A program made the translations under genes and the position numbers. From NCBI RefSeq assembly GCF_000835495.1, contig NW_015622542.1, forward strand, positions 4,362,485-4,426,484: a stretch of 64,000 nucleotides of DNA. Reading direction: 5' to 3'. The stretch is from Cladophialophora immunda (Eukaryota > Ascomycota > Eurotiomycetes > Chaetothyriales > Herpotrichiellaceae). Under the pieces are notes generated by a model that saw only the letters and a list, made by a program, of their open reading frames with translations, made no database searches and was not told where the DNA came from. Below, piece after piece: positions 44,263 through 55,307 of this stretch (position 1 is its first letter; each line of letters starts with the position of its first letter).

Positions 44263-44916
44263 GATATGACAACTTCCAATGGCGTTTGGGACCACCAAAG
44301 CGGTATCTGTTTTCAGGAGGGAGTAGCACAGTAGGGTACAATAGCGCTACACTTTGCAGTACCCAAGAGAACTGATGTCAAGACCCTCGGCTGCGTATGC
44401 GGGGGACTCATGGTCCATCGATTCCCCACTTGCTCCGGCTTGTATACTCCAGCTTCTATCCACTTTCCGCCATCCATTCTCCGTTCTCCATAGTTCGCGC
44501 CGTAAAGGCTTGTGCAGCCAAGCTCATTGGCAGACTCCTGATTCTCGGGGTTGGCGTCTCCATGCTCGGATATCGAAACCTCCGAGGTCTCGCGTCTTAC
44601 CACTGCAGTATTTGTCAGTAGTAGGACGACGGAATATGAGCTTTGCGGCGGGAAATCTTTGGGTTTCCATCTGTCGAACGCACACCAGGGTTGTGCGGTT
44701 GGCGCTCGGTTCAACCTTCAGGCCTTCTCTGGATTGGAGTTTCCGGATCGCGGAGGAGCATGATCAATCACGGCTTGTGAAGAAGCTTATAAAAAGGTTC
44801 AGACTTACTCCTGTCGCGACAGATCCAGATACCCTTTTGCCTCCATTTTCTGATTCCCCAAGCAAGACAACATCATTTCAACCCAAATTTTTTTTTATAT
44901 TACTCTCTGTACACCA
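44263..44916. promoter_or_regulatory. Divergent regulator / AtuA-like promoter region
   Basis: 654 bp. A T-rich stretch with tatatta lies at about 44888-44903, just before the AtuA-like ATG. Several CGG triplets occur near 44747-44760. It should control both the regulator and the second AtuA-like gene. Confidence 0.5.
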
Positions 44917-46868
44917 ATGCCGTCTATTCAAAATCGCGCCGTCCGTATTGGGGGGTGCGAAGGTGGAATCACAGATCAACATGGAGTTTTAGCACGCATG
45001 GCACAAAATGAGGATGTAGACGTTATCTTCGGCGACTGGATGAGTGAATATAACATGACCACTCGAGGGGTGGAGAAAATACAAGACCCGACAGCGCCCG
45101 GCTATGAAACGATCTTTCTTCAATCGCTCGAGCCCGCTTTGGAGCACTTGGCGGCCAAGAAGATCAAACTCGCCGCCAACGCCGGTGCCTCAGGCACTGA
45201 GCTCCTAACCAAGCATGTCAAGGAAATCATTGCGCGCAAAGGCCTGGACTTGAAGGTGGCCTGGGTCTCTGGCGATGAAATCCCCATCGAAGACCTCAAA
45301 AAGCTTCGCACCAAGGGGGAAAAACTGCAGAGACTTACCACGGATAAGGATTTCTCGACCTGGGAGTTCGACCCTATTTACGCCCAATGCTATCTTGGAG
45401 GTCGAGGTATTGCAAAGGCTTGGGCTGAGGGTGCTGATATCGTCCTCACCGGTCGCGTCTCTGACCCAGCTCCCGTTATTGCGGCTGGCATATGGTGGCA
45501 CGGTTGGACCGAGGACCAACTGGACGAGCTTGCTGGCGCCCTGGTCTGCGGCCATCTGATCGAATGTGGCGCGTACGTCTGCGGGGCCAACTGGTCAGGA
45601 TTCAAGTCGCTCGGAACTGGCAAAAATATCATCAACCTTGGCTACCCGATTGCAGAACTCGCAAAAGATGGTACATGCATCGTTACCAAAGAGCAGGACT
45701 CGAAGGGCGTGGTGACGACCGAAACTTGCAGAAGCCAACTTTTGTATGAAATCCAGGGGCCTTGGTATTTCAACTCAGTAGGTTACATCTGAGTCCCTGC
45801 GGCACGCCCACCCCCACTGTATAACTGATAGCCCCCTTTAGGATGTCGTCGCCGAACTCTCGAATATCAGTATGGAACAGGTTGGCCCGAACCGCGTCAA
45901 AGTCTCGGGCGTAAAGGGTCTCCCGCCTCCACCAACGACGAAGGTCGGCATCACTGCAATTGGCGGGTACCAAGCCGAGACTCATTTCTACGTGGTTGGT
46001 CTCGATGTCGAGGAGAAGGCTGCCATGTTCGAAACTCAGATCCGAGACGTCCTTCCGATCGATAAATACCACTGTTTCAGAGTATCGCTGAACGGCAGGC
46101 CACCTGCAAATCCGCGCAGTCAGGAGTCGGCTACCTGTGACCTCCGAGTTTTTGCACAGGCTCGAAATCCCGATGATCTGCAAACTTCAGTCTTCCTACA
46201 GCCCGTCGTGGACACAGTGATGCAAACGTACCCTGGTGCGCAATTCAGCTTGGACATGCGCCAAGGTACCCCAAAGCTGTACTATGTGAGAGAATCCCTG
46301 GTGAAACGTGCATGTATGTGATTGAAGCTCTGCTGACTAGATTCGCTGTCTTCTCCAGGAATTCTGGGTGGCGTTGATCCCTCAAGGAATTGTCTCCCAC
46401 CGCCTCCATTTCTCGGAGAGGACGTTCGACATTCCAATCCCGACCAAAACCCATACCTACCCACGGCATCAGCCATCGTATGATCCTGAAAATCCACTGC
46501 CGCCAACATCTTGGGGTCCCACGACCGTGGCCCCTCTGGGATATATTGTACATGCGCGCTCCGGAGACAAGTCATCCAATTGCAACGTTGGCTTTTACGT
46601 TCGCCACGCAGACGAGTACGAGTGGCTCAAGTCGACCCTGACAATTGCGAACATAAAAGCGCTTCTTGGTGATGATTACAAGGGTGGATTGGTCGAAAGG
46701 TTTGAGCTTCCAAACCTCTGGGCTGTCCACTTCCTTTTGCTTGATCATCTGGACCGTGGAGTTGCAAGCAGCAGCACATATGACATTCTCGGAAAGAATG
46801 TCGCCGAGTATCTGCGAGCCAAATATGTTGAGATTCCCACCGCATTTTTAGAAAGAGGGAAAATCTGA
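44917..46868 (+). CDS. AtuA-like (DUF1446) protein, second copy, 604 aa
   Basis: Paralogue of the 38.8-41.1 kb gene. Exons 44917-45777, 45842-46285, 46359-46868 (introns 64 and 73 nt). Start MPSIQNRAVRIGGCEGG leads into VDVIFGDWMSEYNMT, the conserved opening. Core motifs: YLGGRGIAKAWAEGADIVLTGR (in two parts), GHLIECGAYVCGANWSGF and GLPPPPTTK. The second intron is placed so that GTPKLYY joins EFWVALIPQG, as in the family. The C-terminal small domain carries HARSGDKSSNCNVGFYVR. Intron positions differ from the other copy and sequence similarity is limited to motifs, so the duplication is old or the two genes have separate origins. Different substrates are likely. Confidence 0.93.
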
Positions 46869-47945
46869 AGGAGGTCACTGCTTGCCTGTTGGGTGCAGTT
46901 CTGGTCGCCTGTCGGAACAAATTTGTCTAGTAGGGCGATATTAACGCAAGTACTCTTTCTCGAATGTCGTTCACAGTGCCTTGTAGCTCGGGATATGAGA
47001 TGTTCGTGTTGGAGGTGGAACACCCTTTCAGATTTTTGATCAGAAGAGAACAACTACTCCTTGAACTCGAGAGGGTCTTGACACTGCTTCTGGCTCCACA
47101 TTCTGTAAATGCTGCAAGAGTGATGTAACGCGAGTTCTGCATCATCTTGGGGCAAAAAGGGGGCTTGCACTTAACACAAGTACTGAAGTGGTCTTTGTTT
47201 GCCAGCGACTACCCTGTGAGCCCGAACGGCAAGGTGTCTTCTTGAAGGTCTGTGGCAAGTTGTCCATGGGAATTCCATTCATTCTGTCGTAGATTGTGCC
47301 ATTTGTCGTTGTCGATACATTATGACGGGTCCCAGACAAGACTAACAGTGATTATCGGCCCTTCTGACCATGATTCGAATACGCCGCTTTCAATCACCGC
47401 TCGCCTACCACTCACCTTGAAACTCACCTTTGACCCACGTACTACTTACCTCCGACCCACTTCTTGCTCAATCATGATTCCTGATCTTGCGCTAGATCAG
47501 GATACCGGCCCTAGCGGTCGGAAAGGTTCCCTAAGGTGAAAACCCCTGGAAACACCGTGACCACTCGCCGAATATAGCTAGCCTCGTTGAAGAGAGAGAC
47601 GGACAGACCAGTATCTTGCGAAAGCTCCAGGTCTCCGCTGCTCAGGTCTCAAGATCCAGAGCACGGCCTTCTTACCCTTTCCATCTAGCTAGTGTCATCA
47701 AATTTATAAACCAGGTTACACTTTCTGCTCAGACCGGTAGCACGGCATTGGCCACGGCGTCCCTCTGGCGGCACTTGTCCGGCACCGGATGTATAACGGA
47801 TTGTTCATTGTTACAAGGCGTGTGGTTATTACTTACCCCACAATGTCTTGCCATTTCCTTGTGGCAGAGATCCTGGTGCCAATTCAATTGGTCTAACAGA
47901 CTTTTGGCCAGCGTAGGGAAGCGAGCGATAGGCAGATATACAACC
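46869..47945. other. Intergenic region, no supported gene
   Basis: 1.08 kb downstream of the second AtuA-like gene. Short frames only; no motif or repeat of note. Confidence 0.5.
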
Positions 47946-48443
47946 ATGGCACAGAACACACCGGCATACTCTGCATCCAAGACTGGAGCGCCAACGATCC
48001 TTTCTGTCGTCATCACCGTGGACCTCGCTAACATCGACAAGTTTCTCAAGGGCTTCCACATCTGCATGATCCCATTATCGAGGAAGTAGTGTCTGTCATT
48101 TGAAATGTACCAGAACATCGAGGAGCCTGGAGTATTTCGCATTCTAGATCTCTGGGATGGTGACGAAGACTGGTTCATGTCGGTGAGTCGGGACCAAGCC
48201 AGTGCTTCACTATCTTCGCCTGTCGTGCCCGCTAATCAAGACCCTTTTTTCCATTCGTAGATGCAAGCGAAGAAACCGTACTACGTGCCGTCCTATGAGG
48301 CCACCACGAAGCTCTGGACAAAGCCTCGTAAGTCATCGGGAGAATCCCATGCCGGAATGGAAGATGGCCTAGGTTCAGCACCTCAAAGCTGCTGCAATGA
48401 TGTGATGAGCGTTCGGCCAGTCTTTCGTTTGTCTGGCCCTTGA
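47946..48443 (+). pseudogene. Broken antibiotic-biosynthesis-monooxygenase (ABM) domain gene
   Basis: A small dimeric ferredoxin-fold protein, now apparently disrupted. From ATG 47946 the frame reads MAQNTPAYSASK and VDLANIDKFLKGF, then meets TAG at 48087-48089. The next conserved ABM stretch is visible in another frame (HDPIIEEVVSV, 48065-48097) and then back in the first frame (FEMYQNIEEPGVFRILDLWD, from 48099). After a good 78-nt intron (48183-48260, gtgagt / cgtag, branch CTAAT) comes MQAKKPYYVPSYEATTKLW, the usual ABM ending. So two nearby frame changes interrupt an otherwise recognisable domain. No splice choice I can find removes both. Sequencing error or an unusual intron is the alternative. 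Confidence 0.65.
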
Positions 48444-48913
48444 TGCACGGTCGAATACACGGGCAAGCACGGCGGCCGTGCATCCAGGCGAGATGACAAA
48501 TGGCGGGCGGTAGGTTTAATAATCGGTCAGACGCCCAGCATGAACGCGACGTCTTCCGGTCATGGTCAGGGCTACATGTGGCTTTCCAGAAATCTACATG
48601 TCTGACGCGAAAGTTCATCGTCTACAGGTGAATGATAACATGGCGGACGAGGGTACATCGATACATATCATTACTGCCGTGACACACCCTGCCAACCGTG
48701 CATGATCGCGCGGGAGTGGGCTCGGCTCCCAGACTATGCATACATATAGTTCCCTCTCCGCGGATGGTGCAGACCATCAGGTAGTTTCGACTCCAAGGTC
48801 TTCGTCAATCGAGGTTCGCGACCAACAGACAATCACTGACGACCTGCCTCGCTGTGGTGAACATTACCTCTCCCTTCTCCCCTCTCTCTGCGCCAACACC
48901 CCAAGCAATCCCT
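48444..48913. promoter_or_regulatory. Upstream region of the MDR oxidoreductase
   Basis: 470 bp between the broken ABM gene and the MDR start. CT-rich tract just before the ATG (48868-48892). No operator repeat seen. Confidence 0.45.
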
Positions 48914-50118
48914 ATGGAGAACAAAGCCGTCTGGCTCCAGGGGCCCGGCAAAGAGCCATGGGTCTCATCAGCACCCGTCCCAGAACCTGGACCTGGTGAA
49001 CTGCTCCTGAGAGTAGGCTGGCTGTCCATTCCTGTCCGTGCTAAGACTGAAAAACAACCAGATCAAAGGCGTGGCCGTTCAACCTGGAGAGTGGAAGATT
49101 CAAGCGGGACTCATCCCAGTTCCTCTGACATATCCAACCATCATCGGACGCAAGTTGCAGTGTCAAATATCTCCGAGGCTTCAGTTCTGATTTATTTACG
49201 TTCCTCAGTCTCGTGTTCAGGCGTTGTCGAAAAAGTCGGTTCCGGGATCACCAGATTTGCTCCGGGAGACCGCGTCGCTACCAACACCACTGGTGTCTTG
49301 AAAAATGACTCTCGCTTCGGTGCCTACCAGCGGTTTGCGCTTACGCCTCAAGTCCTGACTTCCAAGGTAAAAGATCAATCCAAGAAACCCCAAGAAGACA
49401 ACCGGGAGCGCTCTGCTGACCACACTGCCTTTTTCAAAAGATTGGTAACACTTCCTTCGACGTGGCGGCCTCCCTGTCCACGGCATATTCGTCAATGAGC
49501 GCGCTCTTCATCCATCTCAACCTGGAAAGGCCGCCTAGCAAAGGTCAAGCAGCACCCAGGGCAGAAAAGGTTCTGATCTGGGGCATTTCATCCTCTTTTG
49601 GCGCCCTTGCAGCTCAACTTGCCCAGCAAGCTGGCTACGAGGTCGTCGGCGTGGCCGCAGGGCGCCATTCCGAGTTGGCCAGGTCGTTTGGGTTAGATCA
49701 CTTCGTCGACCGCAAGTCGTCATCCGTCGTGCAGGAGCTGACCGCTCTTGGGCCTTACAAGGCCGTCTTCGCCGGACAAGACTCCGCGGAGGATCAAGTC
49801 AAGATGGGCCAAGTCCTGGCTGCTCACGGTGGAGGCCGCATTCTGTCTGCCGCGGGCATCCAACCTGGCGTGGTATTTCCAGCCGGTGTCTCTGGATTCT
49901 TCCAGCAGTACTTGGACGACTTCCTAGACCCTCAGAACAAAGACTTCGTTGAATGGGTCTGGTGGGACTACCTCGAAGCTGCGATCACGGATGGGAGGCT
50001 CAAGTCGGTTCCGCTAGAGGTCATGGAGGGTCTATCGCACACCACCGAAGCATGGGACCTTCTCCGTCACCACAAGGTCGGGGGCAAGAGGATTATTATC
50101 GTACCGGAGTCTGAGTGA
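48914..50118 (+). CDS. Medium-chain dehydrogenase/reductase (quinone/enoyl-reductase type), about 340 aa
   Basis: NADPH-dependent oxidoreductase of the zinc-lacking MDR branch, related to fungal trans-enoyl reductases and CipB-like proteins. Exons: 48914-49012, 49062-49161, about 49221-49366, 49441-50118. Splicing gives GELLLRIKGVAVQPGEWKIQ, then GVVEKVGSGITRFAPGDRV, then LTSKIGNTSFDVAA. The nucleotide-binding region starts at KVLIWGISSSFGALAAQLA. No zinc-ligand cysteines are present. The second intron is uncertain: its donor (gtcaaa at 49162) is weak and two acceptors (49208 and 49220) both keep frame, giving a four-residue difference. It closes the accessory oxidative gene set; it could reduce an enone or enoyl intermediate. 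Confidence 0.87.
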
Positions 50119-51350
50119 TATCCGGGCGAGAGATCAGTGTTTCCAGGAGCGATAGTGCCAGTTTCAAGCGCTAATTAACTCCATTGCTCTTATAGTCTTG
50201 ACATCCTAGTCAATATGACCATCTGAAGAATACTATAACCTCTCCTTTTGCAACTCGCACGATCAACGATCAGCGAGGACTTATGGCTATTATTTTCTGT
50301 AATCGAGAACGTCAAAAGCAAGCTACTATCGCCACTCAATCAGCAGGGAATTTACATCAGAACAAGATCTTTACACGTACAGAAAATGAACCTTCAAGAA
50401 ATGGGCACTGGACTCAGAGGCGTGAGATTGGCAATGGACTCAGGAACGGACATCCCCAGGGGGAGCCATCAACAGTTTGTCCAGTTCATTAACGCGGCCT
50501 GTGTATTCTGGTGTATACTGTCTGCCATTGAAACAAAACAGAGGCTGGCCGGACAACTGCCGCCCAGAGACTCTAAATCAGATGTGAATAGGCACATTTG
50601 GTTCAGACGATGCATGGAAAGCCTTGGAGTTCCGCCTGGTGTCTTGCTGCGGAAAAACCCGAATCCAGACATATATGGGTGGCTGTATACTCTGTCTATT
50701 AGCTGAGAGAGTGGAAATCTTATGTGCTAGGCTCGATTTCTTGCAACCGCTGCTCCCGGGCCGAAATGTACAGCACGGTCGAGATTGCAGAAAGGCTAGT
50801 TTGTGAGGTTTGGTAGGTCTTTAAATGCCACCAATCTGCACCAAGTTTGTTGTTCTTGCGGCCACAGCCGTGGAACCGCTGGAAAAGGGTATTTGAAGGA
50901 GAACTAAACCCAACCGGGGCCAAACGAGGAGACTCTCCAATGACCCGGAATATTTCCCAGGATGTCGCCACCATCCACCCACATTCGCAAACGGCGCCTT
51001 CACCGAACCCTTCGAATCGTACGTTCGGGGGTGGACTTATCCCGCTTTTCTTTGCCATTCTATGCTATAATCCATGGAGTGTCACATCGAGCTGATGGAG
51101 CTATCGGAAACATACCACGGTTTTCCATCTGGGGTCTCGATGGAGCAAGTTCTCGCGATGCAAGCAAAATTGGTCCGCTCACCCTCTTGCGCGGACGGGG
51201 CCAAAGGGATGGAACACACTTATCCTTCAGTGGCCGCGACAGTTCTGATGCATCTTCGCTTGTGATAAGTCTCGAGAATTGGTATTTCAGACTCTCGCGG
51301 GCAGCCTGTTCCCTAGTCGAGAGCCCTGGCCTTGCGCAAACAAACACGAA
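50119..51350. other. Intergenic region, no supported gene
   Basis: 1.23 kb between the MDR stop and the decarboxylase start. An open frame at 50248-50706 starts at TTG and has no recognisable features. The stretch probably includes the decarboxylase promoter and may mark the boundary between the two accessory gene sets. Confidence 0.5.
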
Positions 51351-53099
51351 ATGCCTTCCACAGTCAAGCTTGGAGAGTACCTGTTTACCCGCCTTCATCA
51401 ACTGGGAGTGCGCTCGATCCATGGGGTACCAGGCGACTACAACTTGACCTTGTTGGATCATATCGAACCTTCAGGACTCCATTGGGTCGGGAATTGCAAT
51501 GAGCTGGATGCGGGATATGCTGCGGATGGCTATGCACGAATCAATGGCCTGGGAGCACTCATAACCACGTTCGGGGTCGGCGAGCTGTCAGCCATCAATG
51601 CCATCGCTGGAGCATACTGCGAACGAGCAGCAGTGGTACATATCGTTGGCACTCCCGAAAGAGCTGTTCAGGATTGTCGCCTGAAGGTTCACCACACCTT
51701 TGCTGATGGCAACTTTGACCGCTTCGCTCAGATGCACGCCCAGATCACAGTGGCACAGGCGAGTCTTAAGGATCCCCAGTCGGCACCGGAGCAAATTGAC
51801 GCGATCTTGAAGCAATGTCTTTTGCACAGCAGACCCGTCTATCTCCAGGTGCCGGTTGACCTGGTGGATGCATCCGTTGAAACTGGCAGATTGCGGTCAG
51901 AGTGTCTATTGGCGGACCTCACTTTGGCAGAGATCAAGCCCACACCAGCCCAGGATCGGGCGCTGTCAATAGTCCTGGACAAGATCAAAACCGCCAAGCG
52001 ACCAACCATTTTGGTAGACGGCGAGAGCAGAGCACTTCGGATCACTGAGGACGTCCAGCGCATTGTTCAACTCACGAAGTGGCCCACCTGGGTGACGGTA
52101 TTCGCGAAGGGTCTTGTGGACGAGACGGCTTCCAACGTTCACGGAGTCTACCGAGGCAGCTACGATCCAAAGGCGAAAGCTTTCGTCGATAATTCAGATC
52201 TTGTTTTATGTTTCGGTCCTCACTTTAGCACCACCAACACTTTCGACACTACCAGCATTCCTCCTCAAGCAGTCACTATCAGCTTCACAGACAACGAGAT
52301 TCGGGTAGGCGAGCAAACATATCGCGACATCCCCACCAGATCTGCGGTGTCGCGCTTGCGACAGGAGCTGAGTGCCCTGGATTTGGATCTTCCGGCAACG
52401 CAGGAGGCCGAGCTACCAGGTAAAGCCCGCAAAGGGTGCTTGTCATCGCTTCCGAGCGAACAGAGTATCACACAAGACCGATTGTGGCATCTCCTCGGCA
52501 ACTTCATCCGAGAAGGCGATATTGTCCTGGGAGAGACCGGCACTGCAGGCTACGGCATCCAAGAGATGGCACTTCCACCGCATACGCGCGTATTTGCACC
52601 GGTGACTTGGCTCTCGATTGGGTATATGCTTCCGGCGGCTCAAGGAGCAGCTCTAGCGCAAAGAGAGCTGATAGCTTCTTCGGTTTATCACGGTATCAAC
52701 CAGGCGCGTACTGTGCTCTTCATCGGCGATGGCAGCTTCCAGATGACCGTGCAGGAGCTTGGTACCATCATACGTGAAAAGCTGGATGTCATAATCTTCC
52801 TGCTCAACAATGATGGCTACACGATCGAACGATGTATTCATGGCTTGAAGAAGCGGTACAACGATATTGCCCCTTGGCGCTATACGCAAGCGCCCCATTT
52901 CCTGGGAGCTGACGATGATGTCTTTACGGCCACCGTGAATACCTGGGGAGAATTGCAGCGAGTGCTATCGTCGCCAAAGTTCACCAGCGGCAGCGGGTTG
53001 AGAATGGTGGAAATCATGCTCGACCGGGAGGATGTGCTGGAAGGCCCTCTGCTTGATTTGCTCCGGGAGGAACGGAAGGCAAGCTCTGGAGAATCGTAG
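51351..53099 (+). CDS. Thiamine-diphosphate-dependent 2-oxo-acid decarboxylase (pyruvate/phenylpyruvate decarboxylase family), 582 aa
   Basis: Cytosolic non-oxidative decarboxylase producing an aldehyde. Intronless; ATG at 51351 chosen because MPSTVKLGEYLFTRL aligns with the family start. Catalytic set is intact: GVPGDYNLTLLD, Glu at residue 51 (NELDAGYAADGYAR), the His-His pair at residues 114-115 (KVHHTFADGNF), the ThDP/Mg motif GDGSFQMTVQELG beginning at about 459 and ending NNDGYTIE. These match Asp28, Glu51, His114, His115 and Glu477 of yeast pyruvate decarboxylase. Its neighbours, an amino-acid permease and an aromatic-type aminotransferase, suggest a 2-oxo acid derived from an amino acid as the substrate (Ehrlich pathway), rather than only pyruvate. 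Confidence 0.94.
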   Translation: MPSTVKLGEYLFTRLHQLGVRSIHGVPGDYNLTLLDHIEPSGLHWVGNCNELDAGYAADGYARINGLGALITTFGVGELSAINAIAGAYCERAAVVHIVGTPERAVQDCRLKVHHTFADGNFDRFAQMHAQITVAQASLKDPQSAPEQIDAILKQCLLHSRPVYLQVPVDLVDASVETGRLRSECLLADLTLAEIKPTPAQDRALSIVLDKIKTAKRPTILVDGESRALRITEDVQRIVQLTKWPTWVTVFAKGLVDETASNVHGVYRGSYDPKAKAFVDNSDLVLCFGPHFSTTNTFDTTSIPPQAVTISFTDNEIRVGEQTYRDIPTRSAVSRLRQELSALDLDLPATQEAELPGKARKGCLSSLPSEQSITQDRLWHLLGNFIREGDIVLGETGTAGYGIQEMALPPHTRVFAPVTWLSIGYMLPAAQGAALAQRELIASSVYHGINQARTVLFIGDGSFQMTVQELGTIIREKLDVIIFLLNNDGYTIERCIHGLKKRYNDIAPWRYTQAPHFLGADDDVFTATVNTWGELQRVLSSPKFTSGSGLRMVEIMLDREDVLEGPLLDLLREERKASSGES

Positions 53100-53293
53100 C
53101 ATAACCACGGAGAGCATTCGCAGATATGGTTTCGTTTCAGCCTGGACCATCCGATGCCCTTTGTTTGGGACGATCTAGTATAGGGGAAGCATATTACATA
53201 TTACCCCTTCAATCGTATATGGCCGCGAGCCATTTGTGGTCAGTCAGAAAGTCTATGACCTTGGTAAGCGATACTGCGGGACGACCGCGGTAT

Positions 53294-55307
53294 CTAGGAG
53301 TCCTTCTTGCCCAGCTTCGGAAGGTGCTGCCTAAGTTCTTGCCAGAAGCCCAGCGGGGTGTCAACGAAGCTGGCTTCATACGCATCGATGACAGGGCGTT
53401 CCCAAACGAGATCTGCCTCTTCCGGCTTCACAATCTTTGTCTTCTTCACCACCTTGAACCCCACGTACAGCAACGGGCAGACAAAACACATGGTGTAGTA
53501 CGAGAAGAACGTCCCCACGTCCCACCACCCAGGCAAGAACGTGGTGTAGCCGTACGTGCCGACGATGCAGATCATGAATATCATGGCGACCCACGCGACG
53601 TACGGTTGGCCCCAGCCCCTGTACGGCAAGGTCTTTCGATCGTAGCCTTGGGCCTTCAGTGCGCGATAGAAGAAGATATAGATGATGCACTACAGAGACC
53701 AGCCGATATAGTTAGGAGATGAGGGTGCGCAGCTAAGGGGGCATACAGGGGGAATTCTCACCATGACGATGAAGTCGATGATTTGGGATGCCTCGGTGAG
53801 GTTGGTCAGCCTGGTTGCGACGTTAGCACCTGTCTGTCACAGAGCGTATGGGGGGCGTGCGCACCAAGTGATGACTTGTGTACTGCTGGTTCCCAGTGTG
53901 AGCAGGGACAAGAGCGGAAACACCATCGTGATGCAGAAGCAGTAGATGGGCACTCCGGCCTTGGTGCATCTTTGCAGGAACCTCGGAGCATGGCCGTCCA
54001 GAGAGAGGCCGTAGAGGGTCCTGGAAGCGCAGTAGCTGTGAAGTCGTCATCAGCCTCCGTCCCGGTCAAGTCTTCCCGTTGATCAACTTACACGTAGGTG
54101 TTTCCGGCGGAGAAGATGCTTGTGACGAGAAGAGCATTTGTGAGGTCGGGAAGCACCGTAATGCCCATGTTCTGCATGGCGATAACATATGCAGATGCGC
54201 CAGCTGTCCCCGAAGAGCCCCCGTTGAGCACGGCGTTCAGGGTCGGGTCGTTGTACGGCACCACAATACCGACACAGAGAGCTCCGAGGATGAAGAAGAT
54301 CCCGAATCGCCAATATACCGTCTTGAAGGCTTGTTTCAGGTGCTTTCTGGGATACATGGCCTCGCCGCTGACCATGGCCACGTACTCTGGTCCAACCACG
54401 GTGAAAGCAGCCATGAAAAGCGCGCCCAGGAATCCCTCGAAGCGACCGAGTGCGCCGGTGGTCACATATTCGGCAAAGGCCTACGTGGGATTAGCAAAAA
54501 TTGGCGTGGTCGGGAATGTTGAGGATGTCTCACGCCAGGATTATTCCAGTATCGAAATCCGTATGCATCGTGCTGGGGGTTACCTCCAACCTGCATCCTG
54601 TTATCGAATGATGACGCCGTATAGGATCATGGAATTACACATACCATAGTGACAAAGGTAAAGGCAAAGACAATTCCGACGAGAATGACTTTGCCTCCCG
54701 AGAGCCAGAACTCGGACTCGCCGTACCACTTTACGGCAAAGAGGTTGATCAATCTGACCGATCAGTTCTAGTTCGAGGGATAACAACTGCGAAAGGGGTG
54801 ATCTTACCCATAGAGAGCGATACACGCAAGGCAAATGGCCACCTTGGGAATGTTGTCGGACCAGAAGGTCAGGACGAGGTTCAGCGCCTCGATTTCCCAC
54901 GGGATCAAGACAGCCTCGTACAGGAAGAAGTTCCAGCCCACCATGAACCCGAATGCTTCGTCGACCCACTTGGACCCCATTCGAATGAAAGAGCCGCTGA
55001 CGGGCATAAAGACCGCCATCTCCGCCATACAGCTGTTGACCAGACCGAGGACGCACGAATACAGGGTGAATGCGATGAACAGGCCACCAGGACCGCCTTC
55101 AATGAGTCCGTATCCGATACTGACGAAGAGCGCCGTGCCGATCGAGCCGCCAATGGCGATGAGCTGCATTTGACGATTCGTCAACCGCCGCTTGAGCGAG
55201 TCGACATTTTCGACAACAGTGGTGGCTTCGCCTTCCTGCACCTCATATACACGCTTCTCGCCCATCTTTTCTACCGACGAGGCGGGTACCGGTTTGATGA
55301 ACTCCAT
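53294..55307 (-). CDS. Amino-acid permease (yeast AAT/YAT family), 556 aa
   Basis: Plasma-membrane proton-coupled amino-acid transporter with twelve helices. Seven exons: 55307-54808, 54753-54645, 54590-54534, 54480-54092, 54035-53865, 53810-53762, 53689-53294 (introns 53-72 nt). Signatures: RQMQLIAIGGSIGTALF at helix 1, GWNFFLYEAVLIPWEIEA, VGPEYVAMVSGEA, ASRTLYGLSLDGHAP and the C-terminal PYRGWGQPYVAW. Every splice is backed by a contiguous family motif, for example IALYGLINLFAVKWYG and TMVGGNPQHDAYGFRYW. Convergent with the decarboxylase (194 bp between stops). Specificity cannot be read; the context suggests an aromatic or branched-chain amino acid. Confidence 0.96.

Noticed and set aside
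46286..46320. Reading through the first donor (gtgaga) in the second AtuA-like gene to a later gtatgt donor
   Set aside because: It would insert VRESLVKRA in a conserved segment; splicing at 46286 joins KLYY to EFWVALIPQ as in the family.
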